NCBI GenBank assembly: GCA_946803715.1
Contig: CAMPET010000436.1
Location: 16,544-29,211 of the forward strand
From: Beroe ovata
Taxonomy: Eukaryota; Ctenophora; Nuda; Beroida; Beroidae
Reading direction: 5' to 3'
DNA: 12,668 nucleotides
Position numbers and translations under genes: made by a program. The notes below the pieces were generated by a model. That model did not search any database. It was given only the letters and a program-made list of their open reading frames with translations, and was not told where the DNA came from. This document shows positions 1 to 9,100 of the stretch, piece by piece. Each line of letters begins with the position of its first letter. Position 1 is the first letter of the stretch.

Positions 1-148
1 CAAACCTCATTAGGCTCCAGGGCGATGAGGTAGCTGACAAAGGGGAAGATGTCCTGGCCCAACCATGCCTGTCTCGCGTTATAGAACCGGCTGGAGATGA
101 TATAACACGCAACTGTTTTCACAGTCTTGATTGCGTCGTTGTCGTCAC
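1..148 (-). CDS. PSME4: PSME4 coding exon 15 (runs to or near the window edge)
   Basis: The acceptor is ACTATACAG|GT. The product includes ACYIISSRFYNARQAWLGQD and FPFVSYLIALEPNEV, which parallels human [20 protein letters not shown]...YLEPKLTQV. A possible donor GAG|GTTTG lies at bases 5..4, so the exon may end at 6, in phase 0. The remaining C-terminal exons are outside the window. Confidence 0.85.
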
Positions 149-3100
149 CTGTATAGTATGAACCATCTTATGAACCATTTTGGAGTGTTGAGACTGGTCA
201 AGTACATATACTGCTCATAATTTTGTTGTTTTATTCCTCAATTGGTGGCCAATTAATGCTACTATCCATCAAGATTAAAAGCCGATCGCGCTTCAACATG
301 CAAGAAATCACAATCAAAGTACCAATATGTAATTGCCAAATTGGTAATCCATTGAATAACGATGCTTGCAACATCGCGGGAATTTATAATGAAGTATCCT
401 ACAAAATTTCAAATAATTGATACTGCAGACAACTATGATGGGGAAGTTTTGTAACTTACACAGTGACAGCTTGTTGACGACCACCCATTCTGTCCCGAAG
501 AGACCCTCATCTAGGGGAGCTAATTGGGGTATCACACGCTCCATCAAGTCCTTCAAACACGGACTGATCGTTTTCCTGGAGTTTTTGGTGCACGTGTCAC
601 AGGCGAGACATCGCCTTAGCATCCTGTCGAAAAGTGGTTATTAACAGCAGTGTGAATAACATCACAAGTAGTGTTGTAAATAGTGATTATAAGCCACCTT
701 TTGAGGTGGCACAAAAATTCCCCCTGTTGCAGCCCTAGCGGTCACGTGATATCATGTATATCCATTATGTGAATTCACATAGAATAATGTGCTTATTATA
801 TACGAGAGTAAATTGCTGTAGGCTATTTTTAACACCTATACATTGAATGTGATCCAGGACCTATAGCTGACAGCCAAATAAAGTGAGCACTATATATAAG
901 CGCGCATTGTGCTGGGCCTCTCATTATCTGTTTATTGTTCTCTGCTACGTTGCTACAGTAAAAGCTATTCATAAGTTACTGGAACAATCTATCCTGAATG
1001 ATCTATTTGTCCTCGTATGAGAGGCTATAAAAGGGGAAACCTCAATCAATTGCTCATTTCCACTTTTTCGAAATCTGTTTCGTTACACAATTTTGCTCTC
1101 GTGTCTACATAAAAACTCATTCAGCTACAATGAAACGAAGAATTGAGAGCTATCCAACTTCTTCCAACCGGCATCAAGTTCTAGAATGCCCCGAGTGTCA
1201 GAAACCATGTCGTTCTGATGTCCTTGCTAAGCATATTAAGACGCACAATCCCTCGAAAGCATGTAAATTCTGTAAGAAGATGATTCGAACAGATATTCTT
1301 CTCCGACACATGCTACTGTGCAGAGATCAGGTCGATGANGAAATCGTGAATCCTACCTTTAGTACGCAATGAATTAAACTTAGATGTTGAATTGAACTGA
1401 GATGAAATTCAAAAATGAACTTTAAACTGAGATGCTGATCGATGATTACCTTGGGTCCCTGTCCTCTACAATGGAACTGATGCACACTGCCCACATTTGC
1501 AGAGTTTCTGATGACATGTTACTCATCACTTTCTGGGAAGGGTGAAGTATATAAGATAGTGAGCGAGATAGATCTATTGCTATCCATATCGTTTGTAACC
1601 CCTCGCGTGGGATTATACCAACAGCTGCGAGGACAAGGGGTAATCCTTAAACTAGATCTCTGTCCTCTATGAAGAACCGCTAAAACTATATACAGAACTG
1701 CTAAAACTATGTACATAGAACCCCTATGACTCTATATTATTGAACCGCTGGTGTGGGTATAATTACCGCTAACAGCTCGAGAACGGTATCCCACATCTTC
1801 TCAATATCCCGGAAGGGCCAGTGTTTGGAGCCCCGTGTCACAGCACACACGAACTCTGCTGCGAACCTGTGTTGGGACTCTACTTGTCCGCTCACAAACT
1901 CATCCATCTTAGGCCGGAACAACCTGCAGAGGAGAAAATTACGTGTGTATATAAGAGTAAAGCGGTTATCTTGCTTGATAATAATATCGAAAACTGCGCA
2001 ACAGACAGCAATCGCATATGAAGTGAATCGCTGATTCAATACAGCCCAAACCAGTACCATATGAAGTGGATTCTACATAGATCAATCGCATCTATATTAT
2101 AAGAAATCGGCATTGAGCTCAGTAGAGACTGGAAAATGTACTCACTCGAAGAGAGACCAGCCGTAGTTTCTGAACAAGTCCCGATAAAAGTGGTTCCTGA
2201 TCACATTGGTCTTCTCTGCGCCCTTGTTATCCTCAAGAGAGTACAACTCTATAAACTGTTCCACGAATAGGGGGTCTTTGAACCTGAGGGGGGAAGGGGT
2301 TTAGATAATGGACTAACTCATATATCGTGCCCAGATATATCGTGCCCAGATCGCGTACAGTAGCCCACAATATGCCAAGTTGCAGAACCAAAATTGTTCA
2401 TGAGAAGATTCGCTCAATGCTCGTTCTTGTGATGCGGTGATCGTAGCATCAATGAGTACTGGAATTCTGCTATTTGAACCAAATAAAACACCACAAGTTA
2501 TAAATTTTTTCCTTTCATTTTTTACTTAATAATTTACATTTCTTACATTCATAGCAGTTAGGATTGACTATCTCGGTATTGATTATTATCTATTAGCCTC
2601 TTCCAGAAAGAAGTATATCTGGATGACAAATTCTGATGCTAACCAGTTAATTAACCTCAATTTCCTATTCCAGGCTCATATCTATTAATAATCCTTTCCC
2701 GATAATCAGCAAAAACCAGGAAGACAGAAGATACAGCCGGACATTGCCATTAATTGATAGGAAACTCGATTAATCGGATTCAATTAGCTCAATTTATCAG
2801 AACTTGTATAAAGACCTCGAGTTTCTATCCGGAGTCATCAGTTCAGCATTCCTCTCAGCAGTCCTCAATCTAAAGAGGAGCACAAGGAGAATGCTAACAT
2901 TGCTAAATCTTTCTTCATCGATGTCAGGGATTCTCCATCGGAACAATGATATCGGTTTTCTTCTCTGATTTGAATTTCAATTATTTGCTTTGCTTTTGAT
3001 TTAACAAATCACTATCCCCTTTTTTATAGCGAAGTAGAGAAGAAGAATCAGGATGACTGAAGTTGGTCTGAACGAGCACAACAACGAGAGTTACCGGTAT

Positions 3101-6100
3101 CTGAGGAGTGTGGGCAATCAGTGGCAGTTCAACGTAGAGGACCTCCACCCCAAGATGCTGTCTCGTCTCTACAAGAGATTCGACACCTTCGATCTCGACA
3201 GTGACGGTAAAATGGAGATGGACGAGATCCTGTACTGGCCCGACAGGATGAGACAGCTGGTGAACGCTACTGACGAACAAGTTGAGAAGATGAGGGAAGC
3301 AGTCAGGGTCTTCTTCTTCAACAAGGGAGTGGACCCGGTCCACGGACTCCTCAGAGAGAACTGGGTCGAAGCTAACAGGGTCTTTGCCGAGGCTGAGAGA
3401 GAAAGAGAGCGACGTGGTGAACCTTCTCTCATCGCACTTCTCTCCAATGCCTACTACGATGTGCTGGATGATGACGGCGATGGTACTGTCGATGTGGACG
3501 AACTCAAGACCATGATGAAAGCCTTCGACGTGCCCCAGGAAGCTGCGTACACCTTCTTCGAGAAGGCAGACACTGACAAGAGTGGTAAACTGGAGAGGGA
3601 CGAACTGGTCCATCTCTTCAGGAAGTTCTGGATGGAACCATATGACCCACAGTGGGATGGCGTCTACGCTTACAAATACTAGACACACTCAAACACACTG
3701 AGACATTGGTTTATTTTGAGATTTATGGGATACCATGTGACAGAAACGGACTGAATTTGGACTTTTGTTTTCCCCCTAAATTTCTAGAAATGTACATTTT
3801 GATCTGTATATTGAGTAAGTTATTGTGTCTATTAATCTTTACAGTTTGCAACTCAATGAAAAACCATTTTTCGTTTTTCTCTGTTTCCAATTTCCATGTT
3901 CCGTATTTTTTTCGGTGTTTTCCACTTTATTTACAGTTTTTCCAATGTTCTGGACCCCTTCCCCTCTCACACAAACACTAACCAATGTTTCCCGTGCTAT
4001 AGCAAAGTACAACAGAATCAGGATGACTGAAGTTGGTCTGAACGAGCACAACAACGAGAGTTAACGATATCTGAGGAGTGTGGGAAATCAGTGGCAGTTC
4101 AACGTAGAGGACCTCCACCCCAAGATGCTGTCTCGTCTCTACAAGAGATTCGACACCTTCGATCTCGACAGTGACGGTAAAATGGAGATGGACGAGATCC
4201 TGTACTGGCCCGACAGGATGAGACAGCTGGTGAACGCTACTGACGAACAAGTTGAGAAGATGAGGGAAGCAGTCAGGGTCTTCTTCTTCAACAAGGGAGT
4301 GGACCCGGTCCACGGACTCCTCAGAGAGAACTGGGTCGAAGCTAACAGGGTCTTTGCCGAGGCTGAGAGAGAAAGAGAGCGACGTGGTGAACCTTCTCTC
4401 ATCGCACTTCTCTCCAATGCCTACTACGATGTGCTGGATGATGACGGCGATGGTACTGTCGATGTGGACGAACTCAAGACCATGATGAAAGCCTTCGACG
4501 TGCCCCAGGAAGCTGCGTACACCTTCTTCGAGAAGGCAGACACTGACAAGAGTGGTAAACTGGAGAGGGACGAACTGGTCCATCTCTTCAGGAAGTTCTG
4601 GATGGAACCATATGACCCACAGTGGGATGGTGTCTACGCTTACAAATACTAGACAGAATCATTACACGTGTACATGAACATTGAACATTGAAGTTGAACG
4701 GTTGAAGTAATCGTAGAGATTTATGTTTGATTTTTTTGCACTTGCCTTTGAGAATGTTCTGCTACTCATCTGTTTATTATGTTTGACCACTTACAAGTAA
4801 AAATTTTGGAAAATGATTTTGTCTGACATTTGTGTCCGAATGTTTGAGATGTCTAAATCTAATAAATTTTGGTTATGGGGATAGTAGGTAGGGGTTAGGA
4901 TTGTATGAAACAAACTAACCTCTCAACGATAAGCTGGTCGATTGCGGAGTATCTGGTGACGTCATCAATGTTATCATCGATCTCTATACACACGTTCACT
5001 TCCTTCGACCATCTGTTGTACCCAATGTGAGGCTTGTCCACAAATATGCAAGCCCTGTACTTTTCATCTGTATCTGGGATCTCAGACTCCCTGTACTGTA
5101 GCCACATGTTCGAGGGCCGATCCCCGAAAAGTGGGCCTGGGCCGTCCTCGGGAAAGGTGGTCGGGTCCAAAATAGTTTCTTTGTACACCCTACGTTGTAG
5201 GTAAATGATTTTACCGACAATCCGGAATGAAATCATCCGCAATCCGATGCTATCGTGTGTCAGGAAGTCAAGGAACGTCTTGACGAAAGTCGGGCTGAAT
5301 ATCGTGTTATGCTGGATCATTGTTGACAGGATATCACCGCTCAGATCGAGGAACCGCCATGTTGTAGCACCGGACCGCAAAATATCCACAATTCGGTCGA
5401 TTGTCAAATTGTACGACTCTCGATTTAGATCGTCCTTGAGCTTTGCGATTGCGTGACCCTCAGATAATTGTTTATCTGTCAGTTTACACGTCAGTTTTTC
5501 CGCATAACTGATCGCCTCATCTGACACAACTGTGTTAAACGAACAAGTCCTATACTCATCGATAACAAAGTCTGCCAACTGTTCGATTGCTGTGATAATT
5601 GAGTCTTTCTCGGAGTGTTGTGCTTTGCAAATAGCAGGGAGAACTTCGCAAAGCAGGATGGGCTGGGTTGCGAAGTAATCCGTGATTCGCTGCATCCCAA
5701 GCGAGTATATCGCTCCTTTCAACTGCTCGTGTGTGACGTCACTATTGTCGGGGTCGAGATACTTCACCATTTGGGGGATGTAGAACCACCGCGCGTTTAC
5801 CATGATAGTCAGACACTTCTTCAGACACCGCTGCGCTTGTCTCCGCAACACTGTGTACTGACTGAGCGCCATTTCGATCAAACACTGCGTGTATTTGTGG
5901 TGTTGTTCCGTGTAAGGGGAGATTATCTGGGTGTTTTGCCGGTATTGTTGCTGTAGGTAGATACGGTGGATAACCACCATGCGGAGCTGCTTTTGCTTCC
6001 CCGCCAATTTGTCGTCGAGCATTTGCTTCACGGATTTGTACTTGGCGTGCTCCTTTTTCATCTTCACACTCCCGTCATATCCCTTGGGTGTGAGAATATC

Positions 6101-9100
6101 CTCGAGGAGACAGCAGATGATCTCGAAGGACTTAACGTCGTCTGCAGCGTTTCCAATGAGGTAATCGTAGACGGTTTTCACTGTTTCCGCTGCCCTGAGC
6201 CTGAAGCTTCGCAAGAGTTCAGTCTCAAATTCCACACCAGTCGTGATGTCTAGGTCAATGATGGGCACTCTCACCGAATCATCCAGAACATGGCCACCAT
6301 AATTAGGAACTTTAACAGGACTGTCCGCTCCGAGCAGGGGCATCAGATTCCCGGCCGTTTTCTGAACAGCTCGCAGAACCCTGAGCTGGACCTGGAATTG
6401 CTCTTTGTTTGTGTTGTTATCCGATACATATTGGCTGAGCTTGTTCATGGCAGTCACTCCAAACCTCTCCACAATCTGATTGACAGCCGCGTACTCTTCC
6501 TCTCCAGGAACGTACCATTCCAACTTCATGTCCTCCGTTGCTATTCCAACACCCCACACTGACGTGAAATCGAATGTCTTATCGTTATACGACTGTTGAC
6601 ACGATTGTAGCTCCAGAGTTTTCAGTTTAAGGAGGAGGTTGAGCATATCACTGATCGCTTTCACCGCGATGGTGATCAGCTGTCTCGAGTTATGGAATGT
6701 GAGGCAGCGTTCAACGAGGTCCTGGATGTCACCCAGATATGGCAGGAAACAGTCCCCTCTCCCTCGGAGGATTGATCGGAGGATTGTCATGTTCCACAAG
6801 AGTTCTCCACTGGATATCCCCGAATCATTCTCGTCGTTTAGCAGGGAGTTACACTCTCGCAGCAAGTATGGCATGAACTTTTTCAGCGTTTTCTCAGTGT
6901 ACGCGTTAGACAGGTTTGAAAGAGCATCTCCCATGGTTTTTCCTGCTATTTCTACCTCCAGTGTCGTAGTTGTCACATAACGGAAAACCTTGTCAAGGAC
7001 CATCTCACGGATGTCATCCGAGGAGTTACGGATCAGCGAGTCAAAACTCATGTAAATGGAACCCTTAGCTAGGTAGTCAGGTATTGAACTTGCATTCTTC
7101 AAGTTCTTGCTGTTCCTAACTTTGTGATTCACAGTGCTCAGATTACCTGTGTCCTCCATAGCACTAACTTCGATCAAATTCATGAGTTTGTCCACGAAAA
7201 CTGCCACCATATCTTTAAAAAGTGCCGTCGTTCTCCAAACTTTCTCCAACTGCTTCTTCCGCTTCCCCGGCTGGTTGAGCAAATGCGAACAATCGACCAC
7301 GGGGATCATTGTAAACGCGAAGGAGAAGGCGAGCAGTGCTATCCAACTCTTGGTGAGATCATTAGAGCTGATCGTAGGAAGGAGAGAATTGAGCAGAGGG
7401 ATGATGTGCTGTTTGGACGGCTCGTGAAGGCACAGAGCTCTCAGGGAAACGGCAAAGGAGCACAGGGCTGTGGTTACTCGCTGAGGCTCAATTATGCTTT
7501 CAATACTCTCAAATGCGTGTTGGAGATACTCGGGAAGTACCACGTGGGGAGACAGCCGGACAATACACTGGTAGTCGTGTTGGAAGTTGGTCGAGTTACT
7601 GTTGAACATAGACAACTTGACGCCAGGAAGCATGATGCGGACGAATCTGTCGATATCGTCTTGGGAAAGTCGGTGAGACTCGGGGACCTGTTTGAACCAC
7701 ACATTCTGGTCGTGTCGCTCCCTGGAAATCGGTACGTAGGATGAGTTTCTCACCTCTGACAGAATCTATTATTAAATGGAATGGTACACGATGGGGAACT
7801 GAACAATAATTGCGATTGACAGCACTCACATCTCGACACGCTTCAAGAATGTCTGACACAAATTGTTAACGAATGATATCAGCTTCATCTGAAATAAGAA
7901 GAGGATTGCTTAAGTTAAAGACGATATAGTTATAGGATATATCAGGTATGTATAGGTATGTATAGGTATGTATAGGATATATATCAGGTATAGGATAAAT
8001 ATCAGGTATGTAAAACCGTCCATTTTCCTCGGTTAGATGGATGGATGAAGCTGTGGTAAGTCTGAGCAAGGCTATCCAAATGATCCAGTACAACGTCGGT
8101 ACTATCGCCTCCCTGAAAATAATCAAAGTCAATTATAAGACATCGGTATATCGAAATTATAACTCAGTATCTATACTCCTCAGCACCAGTTATTATTACC
8201 ATCATCCACACGATTATCTCTGCGTTGACCATGCTGTGTTTTGAGTTGGGCAGTGGGGATCCAGCGAACGTGTGACTCTCCCCAACAGGGATGTTTAGTT
8301 CGTGGAGTAACAGTGTGAAAACCTGAGATAATGACATTAATGGAGATGAGATATCTTAAAAAGAGAATGATTGAGGCATCGTTTTGAAGGTTTGTAAGAA
8401 GTTGCACTTACCCATGATATGTGAGGTTTCCAGTCGATTTTACCCACGTTGTACTTAGCAAGTCTTGATGCAAGAGAGATGAACCCCTGAATAGTGTTTT
8501 TGCACATTGGAAAGAGCTTTGTTAACTCGTTGGGCGAAATAACTGTCAATATGGTGGTGACACCCGGTAGATCCAAGGAAATAATCTATTCTACAAAAAC
8601 AAGCGCGCGAACGCGCGTGAAATAATGTCTCGATGATTTTGTGTCGTCGCGCGCTACGTTCACGTACACTATTTCCAGTCCCATACTCATGTGACATGGC
8701 ACAAACATAAGTGATGAGATCACTATGTGTGTAACAAGCACAGAACAATGCTGAGAGATAATAGATTCCATTCAATTTAACCACTGTATGGTCAATACCG
8801 ATTTCGAAAACAATCGGTCTCTGAAAAGTTGGAATACTTACAACTTTAGTTGATTTCATGAGTCCTATGACCATGTCAAACCACAACCTGAAAATACAGT
8901 TTTGATAATTTAGATCTATACCAATACATGTACACGGGTCGATGAGTTCATTCACTCAAACAGGAAGCTATGGTTTCATTCTTAATTAAATGTGCTTTTG
9001 CATAATGGTTTCCCTCATGAAAAACAAGAATTTGTACAATTGCACATTGTACAACTACAGTGTATTATGTGTCAATGTGAGTCACTGACGCAAAACTTCA

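Larger units (their letters stand above)
2284..4919 (-). other. PSME4 intron 10, host intron of the photoprotein pair
   Basis: This 2,636-bp intron is bounded by donor AG|GTTAGT and acceptor CCCCCTCAG|G and joins conserved PSME4 blocks DQLIVER and FKDPLFVEQF. On the plus strand it carries a photoprotein core promoter, one intact photoprotein gene, one near-identical copy with a stop, and one AATAAA. From 2351 to 2806 I see only AT-rich sequence that may hold upstream regulatory sites. Confidence 0.9.

Noticed and set aside
1821-2034. Plus-strand open frames opposite exon 12
   Set aside because: They are antisense to a strongly conserved PSME4 exon (RGSKHW block) and have no independent support.
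2981-3688. 235-codon open frame on the minus strand opposite photoprotein copy 1 (and a matching one at 3978..4583)
   Set aside because: They are mirror frames of the biased photoprotein codons; the composition is implausible and they break where the photoprotein ends.
4080-4652. Photoprotein copy 2 as an intact gene starting at GTG 4080
   Set aside because: That GTG is Val20 of the normal protein. A eukaryotic ribosome would more likely use Met35 or fail, so it is listed as a stop-bearing copy.
7124-7744. 206-codon plus-strand open frame
   Set aside because: It lies entirely antisense to the conserved PSME4 exon 10 and has no recognisable domain.
7722-7753. Start of PSME4 exon 10 at 7753 (GTG) as a translation start or longer exon
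   Set aside because: Eukaryotic initiation at GTG is unlikely, and the extra 11 codons break phase with exon 9; the acceptor at 7722 gives a gap-free match to human PSME4.
8455-8955. 166-codon minus-strand open frame
   Set aside because: It reads through the PSME4 intron 5 sequence and covers exon 6 in the wrong frame; only the spliced pieces match PSME4.
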